This document shows, one piece after another, positions 1-5,269 of a DNA stretch of 5,778 nt. The notes under the pieces are model-generated. The model worked only from the letters and a program-made list of their open reading frames with translations, was not told the origin of the DNA and made no database searches. The DNA is taken from contig SFEK01000134.1 of the NCBI GenBank assembly GCA_004557285.1, positions 1 through 5,778 on the forward strand. Reading direction: 5' to 3'. A program made the translations under genes and the position numbers. Positions within the stretch are counted from its first letter, which is position 1; every line of letters starts with the position of its first letter. The DNA is from Bacteroidales bacterium. GTDB taxonomy: Bacteria > Bacteroidota > Bacteroidia > Bacteroidales > Bacteroidaceae.

Positions 1-306
1 GATTTGCGTCGTCAGTTCGTGCATACGGCGATAGAGGGTGCTCACGCTGTGATGGTCGATGTTCTTGACGAATGGTTGAAGTGAGATGTGGAATTTTTTC
101 TTACGCGCAATCTTCTCTGTGATGATGCCTTGAATCAACAGAGGAGCAAAAAAGAGAGCAACTGCAACGTCTATCGAAGTACATTTTCTCAAGAAAGTTG
201 TAGATTCAGACACAATTTTTTCATTGGGAATGAAGCGGAGAAGCATCATTTCCTCTTCAGACAGTGCCAAAACATGTTGGCTGGTGGGAATGTCGTGATT
301 TTCCAT
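1..306 (-). CDS. Unrecognised protein, N-terminal part, runs off left edge
   Basis: Reading leftward from the ATG at 306-304, the frame stays open for 102 codons to the window edge, so the C-terminus is missing. The protein begins MENHDIPTSQHVLALSEEEM. An acidic N-terminus is followed by a hydrophobic stretch at about residues 48-62 (VAVALFFAPLLIQGI) and a basic patch (EKIARKKKF). Near the cut end, HHSVSTLYRRMHELTTQ has the look of a helix-turn-helix recognition helix. I do not recognise the family; a small DNA-binding or regulatory protein is only a guess. The start is well supported: GGAGG lies six bases upstream, unusual for this phylum, and a TTG/TATATTTG promoter lies further up. It is transcribed away from the primase-helicase gene, and its base composition is more AT-rich than that of the module genes. 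Confidence 0.7.
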   Translation of the reverse strand, partial: MENHDIPTSQHVLALSEEEMMLLRFIPNEKIVSESTTFLRKCTSIDVAVALFFAPLLIQGIITEKIARKKKFHISLQPFVKNIDHHSVSTLYRRMHELTTQI

Positions 307-312
307 AAATGG

Positions 313-317
313 CCTCC
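313..317 (-). promoter_or_regulatory. Shine-Dalgarno site of the left-edge gene
   Basis: On the minus strand GGAGG lies six bases before the ATG at 306. It stands out because the other genes here have A-rich leaders without such a site, as is usual in Bacteroidetes. It decides the start codon: the nearby ATG at 320-318 is in a different frame and overlaps this site. Confidence 0.6.
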
Positions 318-372
318 ATGATTTTAAAATTGATTAGCGTTGTAGAAATAACAATTAGTAAAATTTTCCATT

Positions 373-403
373 GCAAATATATGATATTCCCCTGAAATGA
401 CAA
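373..403 (-). promoter_or_regulatory. Bacteroidales-type promoter for the left-edge gene
   Basis: Read on the minus strand, TATATTTGC (381-373) matches the -7 consensus TAnnTTTG exactly. A TTG (403-401) lies 19 bases upstream, the normal -33 spacing. Transcription would start roughly 60 bases before the ATG at 306. Confidence 0.6.
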
Positions 404-570
404 TACAATTTGACTGAATTATTTTCGAATTTCAATATTATTAACATAAATATTTTTTTGCACCATACTGGGTTGATTTCGACAAAAAAGACGTTTTTAT
501 GCTTGAAAAGTGTAAAAAAAATATAATTTGAAACATAGTTGACGCAGAAATGAAACAAAACATTTTTTTC

Positions 571-602
571 TTGGATGTTAAAACAAAAAATCGTAACTTC
601 GC
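571..602 (+). promoter_or_regulatory. Promoter of the primase-helicase gene
   Basis: TAACTTCGC (594-602) is one base from the common Bacteroidetes -7 form TAACTTTGC, and TTGG (571-574) lies about 20 bases upstream as a -33 element. The leader would be about 40 bases, A-rich and without a Shine-Dalgarno site. The segment 592-605 matches the promoter of the HU-like gene (3717-3730) at 13 of 14 positions. Confidence 0.55.
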
Positions 603-650
603 ATCACAAATATTTATGTCGAACTGCAATCAATAAAAACAACAGCAATT

Positions 651-2858
651 ATGAAACAAACGACCGAAAAAACATTTGCTCTTTATGAGGACTGCACCAA
701 AGTGTTGAACCATGACATGGTGTCGATGGAAGACATATTCCACATGGTGGTGAACCATGTGGAACTGAGGTATCGCACCGAGGCCTACCGCAAGGCCTTG
801 GATGCCAAATTGCCCGCCGAAACCTTGAAGAAGATGAAGGCGGCCTTCCCCCTGATGCTTCCCGCCGCCGTGTGCGAGGGCGGCCGCAAGAAGGAGTGTA
901 TCAAGGCCTATACCTATTGCTGCCAGGCCGACATCGACGGCCTCTCTGCCGACCGCATGGCCGAGGCCAAACGCCGCCTGCAGCAGCTGCCCTTCGTGGC
1001 CATGTATTATGAGTCGATGAGTGGCCACGGACTGCATGTGCTCTATGCCTACCAGATACCCAATGCGGGTTTCACGCCCGAGGTGTATCGGCAGGCCTTC
1101 CGCCAGGGCAACAAGAAGATTGCCGAGGCCATTGTGGCCGATTTCGACCCGCAGGTGGAGTCGGCCGTTCACGGCGCTTCGCTCTGCCACGACAGTGAGG
1201 CCTGGCTCAACCCCGATGCCGAACCGCTGAAGGTCGATATGAGCCTGACCTTGCAAAAGAAAGATGCCAAGAAAACCCTGGTGAACAAACAGCCGCAGTC
1301 GCAGAAAACATGGCCCAAGGGGTGGACAAAAGACCGTGTGTTCGAGTTGGCCGAGAAATATGTAAAAGGCTCTGCCACTGGCGATTTCACCCCGGGCAAC
1401 CGCCACAACTATCTCGTGTCGCTGGCCATGCTGCTCTCTGATTTCGGCATGGCCGAAGGCACTGCCGCCGAGATGATGCAGCAGGCCTATGGTGATATAT
1501 ATCAAGAGGAGAAGATAGACCGCCTTGTGGCCAGCTGCTACAAGACCGCCGCCCCCGCCCACGGACTGAAACAGCTGCCCGGCACGGCATCGAAAGATCA
1601 TCGCAAAGCCGATGTGAAGATGAGGATTTGTGCCGACTGGATCAGCCGACAAGGGCTGCTCTTCGACGAAATTTCTGGCAAAATTGTATTTCCGGACACT
1701 CTCCGTGAACTGACAGACCGCGACATCAATACCATGATGCTCAACTGTAACGTAGATACAGAGTGTAATATTCCGAGCAATGTGTTCAGGGCGATGCTGA
1801 TGAGCGAGATTGTGCCCAAATTCAATCCCCTCATCACTTATCTCGATAGCCTGCCCGAATACAACCCCCATGAGCGCGGCAGTGTCATCGAGCGTGTGGC
1901 CAACATGGTGCATGTGGCCCATTCGCCCCTGGAGGTGTTCGACTGCTATGCCGACAAGGAAGCTCTGCAGAAAGAGCTGCAACGGTTTTTCGTAGATACG
2001 TTCAAAAAATGGTTTGTGGCCATGGTGGCTTCGTGGATCAAGCCCGGCATCGTGAACCACAGTATGCTGGTGCTCATCGGCGAGCAAGGGATTTACAAGT
2101 CCACCTTTCTCGATGCATTGATGCCAGAGGAGCTCGCCGGATACCGCTGCCGCCAGATGGCCGTGGATTTCGACAACAAAGACGAGCTGTTGAGGGCAAC
2201 AGAGTTTGTGCTGATCAACCTTGACGAGTTTGACCGCCTCTCCGACAAAGACCTCGACGCCCTAAAAGCCATCATCACAACAACAGATGTGAATGTACGG
2301 GCACCATACGGGACCACCAAGGAACGCCGTATGCGCATAGCCACTTATTGCGGTTCGGGAAACAAGTTGCAATTTCTCACAGACAGAAGCGGCAACAGAA
2401 GGTTTCTGCCCTTCTATGTCAAGAGCATCGATTCGCCCTTTGAGCATCCCCTGCCCTGCAATGAGATGTATGCCGAAGCCTTGTGGCTCATCACGAAGGA
2501 GAATTTCAAATACTGGTTCACCACCGATGACGTGAGGTCGATGTCAAAACATGTGGAGAAATTTGCAGATGTGACCCCCGAGGAAGAACTGATTGATGTA
2601 TATTTTGCCGTGCCGCGCACAGGCAGCGAATTTCCCGAGACACGCCCTGTGGTGTTTCTAACCACAGCTGAGATTTCGGCCAAGCTCACGTCACTGGGCA
2701 ACATCAAGAAGCCCGTATCGCTGCGTATGCTCAACATGATCATGCGGCAGAAGGGATTTCAACGCAAGAGAATGCCCGGCAACGGCTCGCGCGGTTTTTT
2801 CGTTGTAGAGCTTGATGCAACCACCGTAAACAACAACCGCTCGGTGCCGAGGGTGTGA
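651..2858 (+). CDS. VirE_N/VapE primase-helicase-like protein (BT4734 type)
   Basis: This 735-residue cytoplasmic protein is probably a primase fused to a helicase-type ATPase, acting on DNA replication or repair of a mobile or cassette-like element. Residues about 25-195 fit the VirE_N (BT4734-like) domain. CQADIDGL (D94, D96) resembles the hDhD metal motif of archaeo-eukaryotic primases, and SMSGHGLHVLY (122-132) resembles their SxH-type motif. Residues about 225-305 form a helical linker like primase C-terminal domains. Residues about 395-620 are the VapE-type P-loop domain: Walker A GEQGIYKST (477-485), Walker B LINLDEF (521-527), a sensor-like CGSGN (567-571), and the family signature LTDRSGNRRFLPF (576-588) with candidate arginine fingers. 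Residues about 650-722 fit a DUF3874-like C-terminus. The ATG at 651 follows a promoter by about 50 bases. All motifs look intact. The exact reaction is inferred from family resemblance; 'virulence-associated E' is a historical name. Confidence 0.88.
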   Translation: MKQTTEKTFALYEDCTKVLNHDMVSMEDIFHMVVNHVELRYRTEAYRKALDAKLPAETLKKMKAAFPLMLPAAVCEGGRKKECIKAYTYCCQADIDGLSADRMAEAKRRLQQLPFVAMYYESMSGHGLHVLYAYQIPNAGFTPEVYRQAFRQGNKKIAEAIVADFDPQVESAVHGASLCHDSEAWLNPDAEPLKVDMSLTLQKKDAKKTLVNKQPQSQKTWPKGWTKDRVFELAEKYVKGSATGDFTPGNRHNYLVSLAMLLSDFGMAEGTAAEMMQQAYGDIYQEEKIDRLVASCYKTAAPAHGLKQLPGTASKDHRKADVKMRICADWISRQGLLFDEISGKIVFPDTLRELTDRDINTMMLNCNVDTECNIPSNVFRAMLMSEIVPKFNPLITYLDSLPEYNPHERGSVIERVANMVHVAHSPLEVFDCYADKEALQKELQRFFVDTFKKWFVAMVASWIKPGIVNHSMLVLIGEQGIYKSTFLDALMPEELAGYRCRQMAVDFDNKDELLRATEFVLINLDEFDRLSDKDLDALKAIITTTDVNVRAPYGTTKERRMRIATYCGSGNKLQFLTDRSGNRRFLPFYVKSIDSPFEHPLPCNEMYAEALWLITKENFKYWFTTDDVRSMSKHVEKFADVTPEEELIDVYFAVPRTGSEFPETRPVVFLTTAEISAKLTSLGNIKKPVSLRMLNMIMRQKGFQRKRMPGNGSRGFFVVELDATTVNNNRSVPRV

Positions 2859-2882
2859 TTTTGTCCTCTTTCAAGGTGAAGG

Positions 2883-2915
2883 GGTGTGACACTTATCGCA
2901 AGGTGTGACACTTAT
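2883..2915 (+). repeat. Two direct copies of GGTGTGACACTTAT
   Basis: Identical 14-bp copies lie at 2883-2896 and 2902-2915, offset by 19 bp. The core GTGT-g-ACAC is itself a short dyad, as in many protein-binding sites. Inverted relatives lie at 2989-3018 (three TCAC-containing units, the last being the exact reverse complement of GGTGTGACACTT), and a further forward copy lies at 3144-3156. Confidence 0.8.
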
Positions 2916-2931
2916 TTTATAAACCCCATAG

Positions 2932-2969
2932 GCATTTTTTTTTTTTTCAAAATAAAAAAAAAAAAATGC
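2932..2969. terminator. Perfect GCA-T13 / A13-TGC stem-loop, possible bidirectional terminator
   Basis: GCA followed by 13 T (2932-2947) is the exact reverse complement of 13 A followed by TGC (2954-2969), with a six-base CAAAAT loop. It is the centre of the larger palindrome. Homopolymer tracts on both arms could serve as U-tracts for termination in either direction. The stem itself is almost all A:U, which is unusual for an intrinsic terminator, so a cruciform or DNA-bending element is an equal alternative. Confidence 0.5.
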
Positions 2970-3143
2970 GCTATAAGTTTAAAATTTTAGTGTCACAAGC
3001 GTCACAAGTGTCACACCCAAAGCCTCGAAAAGCGCTTAGAAACCATGAGAAAGAGCCAATAGGAAATATTGTATGTCACTAAATATCAGATGTTTATGAA
3101 ACATTTACGGTCACATTACAGACATCGCATCGCCCCACTGGCA

Positions 3144-3156
3144 GGTGTGACACTTG
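3144..3156 (+). repeat. Isolated further copy of GGTGTGACACTTG
   Basis: This copy lies about 130 bases right of the palindrome in a GC-rich segment and is bracketed by GGCA (3140-3143) and TGCC (3158-3161). The 12-base core matches the left-arm copies exactly, which argues that the motif itself, not only the palindrome, is maintained. Confidence 0.7.
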
Positions 3157-3264
3157 TTGCCGCCAAAAACATCCATCTGCACGGCCGGGGGCAACGTGAG
3201 GGTGGTTTCGGGCCTGAAATAGGCCTCGCCCCACCCCATCACGGGATCCGGAAAGCCACGGTAA

Positions 3265-3382
3265 CGATTTTCAAAATCGTATATTACGATTCCCGAAATT
3301 GTATAGTACGATATCCCAAATCGTATAGTACGATATTCCAAATCGTATAGTACGATATTCCGAATCGTATAGTACGATATTC
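3265..3382. repeat. Five tandem 22-bp repeats plus a partial copy
   Basis: Units start at 3265, 3287, 3309, 3331 and 3353, and a partial unit of eight bases starts at 3375. The last three full units are nearly identical and the first two are diverged. TACGAT and ATCGTA half-sites alternate along the array, separated by 7 bases within a unit (TACGAT-N7-ATCGTA) and by 3 bases across unit junctions (ATCGTA-TAG-TACGAT). There are no spacers, so it is not CRISPR. The array ends 45 bases before the DUF4248 start and could be an operator array or iteron-like site. Confidence 0.88.
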
Positions 3383-3427
3383 AACAACCACAGCTTATCT
3401 TTAACGACAATAAAACCAAGCCACAAT

Positions 3428-3661
3428 ATGAAACAAGACAAACCATTCGTGCGCCGCATGTACCAGAAACAAGAACTGGCCTTGCTCTATTTTCCGCACC
3501 TCAGGCCACATGCCGCCACCAACCGTCTGCTGCGCTGGATCAACCAGTGTGGCCAACTGCATAGCGAACTGCAACTCACGTTCTACAATGTCCATGCACG
3601 CTATTTCACCGTGAAGCAGGTTGACCTCATTGTCCATTATCTGGGCGAGCCTGGAGGATGA
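3428..3661 (+). CDS. DUF4248 family protein
   Basis: This 77-residue soluble protein fits DUF4248, a short Bacteroidales family of unknown function. Family-like blocks are YQKQELALLYFPHL (12-25), ATNRLLRWINQC (30-41) and the C-terminal FTVKQVDLIVHYLGEP (60-75). Its compact helical pattern, with a RLLRWI helix and a KQVDLIVHYLG helix, suggests a small helix-turn-helix-like or partner-binding fold, but this is inference. The length is normal for the family and nothing is truncated. The ATG at 3428 follows an A-rich leader (AATAAAACCAAGCCACAAT) without a Shine-Dalgarno site. It lies directly downstream of the 22-bp repeat array and 111 bases before the HU-like gene, the place this family usually occupies in the cassette. 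Confidence 0.85.
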   Translation: MKQDKPFVRRMYQKQELALLYFPHLRPHAATNRLLRWINQCGQLHSELQLTFYNVHARYFTVKQVDLIVHYLGEPGG

Positions 3662-3718
3662 AGCACCGACAGGCATCAAACGGCCTCGCAAGGCATCAAT
3701 GGCAGGGCACGGATTTCG

Positions 3719-3727
3719 TAACTTTGC
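3719..3727 (+). promoter_or_regulatory. -7 element of the HU-like gene promoter
   Basis: TAACTTTGC is an exact match to the Bacteroidetes -7 consensus. No clear TTTG is seen at the -33 distance. Transcription would begin near 3732-3735, which rules out the upstream GTG at 3731 as the translation start and favours the ATG at 3773. Confidence 0.6.
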
Positions 3728-3772
3728 ATCGTGAACATTAACCCGATTTACTCACTTAAAACTTTAAACATC

Positions 3773-4381
3773 ATGATCAACTGTAGCGTAAGCCAACGTG
3801 CCGTGATCGGCAAGGAAAAAGAGGGCATCAAGCGTTCATACGCCTACTGCCAGAACGACAATTACATGGACATCGAGAAGTTTTCGGAGCACATCTCCAC
3901 ACACGGCTCGGTGTACAGCGAAGACATCATCGAGGGCGTGCTCAAGAAGGCCGTCAAGTGCATGGTGGAGAAATTCAAGGAGGGCTACCGCATCGACCTG
4001 GGCGTGCTGGGCGTGTTCTATCCGCGCATCATCAACAAGAGCTGGCGCGAACTGCCCGTGATGCCCAAAGACTTCACCCCATCGCTCCACATCCAGGGCA
4101 TCAACATCGTGTGGGAACGCTCTGAAAAGCTCTCCAACCTGGGCGACGACATCGAATACAACATCGTGGCCAGTCGTGCCGCACAGGCTGCCCTGCTCAA
4201 GGCCGAAAAAGAGGGACTCGACAACGTTGACCTCACGGCCATCAAGAACAAGCCCACACCCGAACCTTCTGACCCTTCGGGCAGCGACAGTGGTTCGACC
4301 GGCACTGACCCCGGACAGGGCGGCAGCGGCGGTTCTTCTTCTACTCCTGATGAAGAGGGCGGCGGAGGTCTCGGCGCCTGA
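3773..4381 (+). CDS. HU-like DNA-binding protein with Gly-rich tail (HU-HIG type)
   Basis: This 202-residue protein probably binds and bends DNA like HU. Residues about 1-120 fit the HU-HIG form found in Bacteroidales. An N-terminal strand region leads into helical segments (MDIEKFSEHIS at 32-42, YSEDIIEGVLKKAVKCMVEKFKEG at 48-71), and then YRIDLGVLGVFYPRI (72-86) matches the HU beta-hairpin region with its LGxxG-like turn. Residues 130-160 are helical and charged. Residues 160-202 form a low-complexity tail of Pro, Ser, Asp and Gly (GQGGSGGSSS, EEGGGGLGA), probably disordered. The start is the ATG at 3773; a 14-codon extension to the GTG at 3731 is unlikely because it overlaps the expected transcription start. 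It has its own promoter and may lead the operon with the small peptide and amidase. Target DNA is unknown; the nearby repeats are candidates by position only. Confidence 0.85.
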   Translation: MINCSVSQRAVIGKEKEGIKRSYAYCQNDNYMDIEKFSEHISTHGSVYSEDIIEGVLKKAVKCMVEKFKEGYRIDLGVLGVFYPRIINKSWRELPVMPKDFTPSLHIQGINIVWERSEKLSNLGDDIEYNIVASRAAQAALLKAEKEGLDNVDLTAIKNKPTPEPSDPSGSDSGSTGTDPGQGGSGGSSSTPDEEGGGGLGA

Positions 4382-4384
4382 CAA

Positions 4385-4409
4385 CAGGTGCGCTGACTCA
4401 GTGCACCTG
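4385..4409. terminator. Strong stem-loop just after the HU-like gene
   Basis: CAGGTGCGCTG (4385-4391 plus 4392-4395) pairs with CAGTGCACCTG (4399-4409), giving an 11-bp stem with one G:U pair and a three-base loop, starting four bases after the stop codon. No U-tract follows, so it may be an attenuator, an RNA-processing site or a 3' stabiliser rather than a simple terminator. Confidence 0.5.
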
Positions 4410-4424
4410 CAAGAATGACTTATT

Positions 4425-4466
4425 GTGGGTGCCATCCGTCTGATGAAGCTGATGGACAGCACCCAC
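4425..4466. other. Second stem-loop between the HU-like and small-peptide genes
   Basis: GTGGGTGC (4425-4432) pairs exactly with GCACCCAC (4459-4466), and the inner CATC (4433-4436) can pair with GATG (4451-4454) across a small bulge. It lies 40 bases before the small-peptide ATG and has no following U-tract. Confidence 0.45.
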
Positions 4467-4506
4467 CCTCACTGAAAAATCAACCCTTAAAAAAACTTCA
4501 ACAATT

Positions 4507-4620
4507 ATGAGCAAACTGAGAAACATCAACTGGCAGATCATCATCAACGCCATCTGTACCATCATCACCACCCTGATCGGTGCCACCACGCTGACATCTT
4601 GTGTCATGGGCAACGTTTGA
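4507..4620 (+). CDS. 'Smalltalk'-type hydrophobic peptide, 37 residues
   Basis: ATG at 4507 opens a frame of 37 codons ending in TGA at 4618-4620. The peptide begins MSKLRNINWQIII, with a short basic N-terminus (K3, R5), then a hydrophobic segment at about residues 9-29, then TLTSC and a six-residue end. It fits the short 'smalltalk' peptides annotated beside Bacteroidales amidases of this type; their function is unknown to me. It is likely inserted in the inner membrane. LTSC (29-32) also satisfies a lipobox, so cleavage and lipidation at C32 is possible, which would leave only CVMGNV. It is preceded by an A-rich leader (CTTCAACAATT) and followed 25 bases later by the amidase, suggesting one transcript. 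It could be a holin-like or signalling partner of the amidase, but that is inference. Confidence 0.8.
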   Translation: MSKLRNINWQIIINAICTIITTLIGATTLTSCVMGNV

Positions 4621-4645
4621 AAACCTGTAAAAACCTGAAAGCATT

Positions 4646-5176
4646 ATGGTCACTTACACTTATCCACTGATCATCGGAGAGGACGAGGTCCTCTCCGAAA
4701 GGCATCACCTCAGCAAGGTGGAATCCGGACTGATGATGATGCAGGCCGACAGCGTGCGCTGGCTGGTGATACACTGCACGGCCACACGCTCCGACCGCGA
4801 CTATACCGAAGAGCAGCTGCTGCGCGACCATCGCCGGCGTGGATTCCGCACCGTGGGCTATCACTTCTACATCCGCCGCAGCGGCATCGTCACCCAGCAC
4901 CGCCGTCTGCTTGAGGTGGGTGCCCACTGCCGTCCCTACAACCGTTGCAGCATAGGCATCTGCTATGAGGGCGGACTGGATGCCGAGGGGCATCCCTGCG
5001 ACACCCGCACCACCGAGCAGCGTGAGCAGCTTCTGGCCCTGCTCATCCGCCTGAAGCGTCTGTTCCCGCGCACCCTCATCCGCGGTCATTGCGAAATGCA
5101 GGGTGCCACACCCAAGGCCTGCCCCTGTTTCCTGCCCAGCAGCGAATACGGCTATCTCGACGAAATCAATGTATAG
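4646..5176 (+). CDS. N-acetylmuramoyl-L-alanine amidase (Amidase_2, T7-lysozyme type)
   Basis: This 176-residue enzyme should cut the amide bond between N-acetylmuramic acid and L-alanine in peptidoglycan, using zinc. WLVIHCTATR (39-48) supplies the first zinc ligand H43, GYHFYI (71-76) contains the conserved Tyr72, and GHCEMQGATPKACP (147-160) supplies H148, the catalytic Lys157 and the third ligand C159. All key residues of the T7 lysozyme family are therefore present. Length is near that of single-domain family members. No signal peptide or cell-wall-binding domain is seen, so it needs a separate export or release route; the small membrane peptide encoded just upstream is a candidate. The start is uncertain: residues 1-29 lie outside the usual catalytic fold, and ATG codons at 4733, 4736 and 4739 would give a form close to the core domain. 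The 11-bp inverted repeat at 4674-4698 falls in this disputed part. Confidence 0.9.
   Translation: MVTYTYPLIIGEDEVLSERHHLSKVESGLMMMQADSVRWLVIHCTATRSDRDYTEEQLLRDHRRRGFRTVGYHFYIRRSGIVTQHRRLLEVGAHCRPYNRCSIGICYEGGLDAEGHPCDTRTTEQREQLLALLIRLKRLFPRTLIRGHCEMQGATPKACPCFLPSSEYGYLDEINV
4674..4698. repeat. Perfect 11-bp inverted repeat near the amidase start
   Basis: TCGGAGAGGAC (4674-4684) and GTCCTCTCCGA (4688-4698) are exact reverse complements with a GAG loop. As RNA this is a very stable hairpin beginning 28 bases after the ATG at 4646 and ending 34 bases before the alternative ATG at 4733. It could modulate translation or be part of a leader, depending on which start is used. Confidence 0.75.
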
Positions 5177-5201
5177 GGATGCGCCGGCCAACTGCAATCG
5201 A

Positions 5202-5236
5202 GTAGGTCGGAAAACGGAGTAAGTTTTCTGACCTAC
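5202..5236. terminator. Stem-loop downstream of the amidase, possible terminator
   Basis: GTAGGTCGGAAAAC (5202-5215) and GTTTTCTGACCTAC (5223-5236) form a 14-bp RNA stem with a single G:U pair and a seven-base loop. It starts 26 bases after the amidase stop codon, the right place for the end of the operon. No long U-tract follows the right arm, so it is not a textbook intrinsic terminator. Confidence 0.55.
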
Positions 5237-5269
5237 CCTATTTCCGGAATTGAGTACCATCATCCCAAA

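Larger units (their letters stand above)
307..650. other. AT-rich divergent intergenic region
   Basis: This stretch separates the leftward partial gene from the rightward primase-helicase gene. It is very AT-rich with many A and T runs. It holds one promoter for each direction. The short open frames inside it have no coding character, and I see no strong hairpin, tRNA or long repeat. Confidence 0.7.
2882..3018. repeat. Nested imperfect palindrome, about 137 bp
   Basis: The two halves are symmetric about position 2950. Outer arms carry GGGTGTGACACTT on the left (2882-2894) and its reverse complement on the right (3006-3018). Further in, GTGACACT (2905-2912) pairs with AGTGTCAC (2989-2996), AAAC with GTTT and ATAG with CTAT. 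The core is a perfect 16-bp stem. Left and right arms differ by small bulges, so this is a diverged palindrome able in principle to form a cruciform or a long RNA hairpin. It begins 24 bases after the primase-helicase stop codon. Confidence 0.85.
2859..3427. other. Long noncoding region rich in repeats and palindromes
   Basis: No convincing gene lies in these 569 bases. The left part (2882-3018) is a nested palindrome with GGTGTGACACTT arms. The middle (3019-3264) begins AT-rich, includes a small ATGTTT-atg-AAACAT dyad at 3090-3104, and then becomes abruptly GC-rich from about 3125 to 3262, with one more GGTGTGACACTT copy. The right part (3265-3382) is a tandem array of 22-bp repeats ending 45 bases before the DUF4248 gene. 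The layout recalls a control or replication region, but no activity is shown by sequence alone. Confidence 0.75.

Noticed and set aside
88..321. 77-codon plus-strand frame at the left edge
   Set aside because: Antisense to the minus-strand gene that has a good Shine-Dalgarno site and promoter; its composition is not protein-like.
630..2087. 485-codon open frame antisense to the primase-helicase gene
   Set aside because: His/Gly-rich composition typical of the complement of a GC3-biased gene; no promoter or leader at its start, and the plus strand carries clear VirE_N/VapE motifs.
3069..3350. 93-codon plus-strand frame through the 22-bp repeats
   Set aside because: Its C-terminal half is translated tandem repeat and it has only a TTG start; the region looks regulatory.
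3265..3382. CRISPR array
   Set aside because: The 22-bp units are directly adjacent with no spacers, and no cas genes are present.
3836..4462. 208-codon antisense frame opposite the HU-like gene
   Set aside because: Shadow of a gene with strong third-position bias; no family motifs and no start signals.
622..5199. AACTGCAATC at both 622-631 and 5190-5199 as flanking att or target-site duplications
   Set aside because: Ten-base repeats are expected by chance several times in a window of this size, and no integrase or transposase is present.
4604..5263. 219-codon antisense frame opposite the amidase
   Set aside because: The plus strand holds all T7-type amidase residues; the antisense frame runs through the downstream stem-loop and has no motif.
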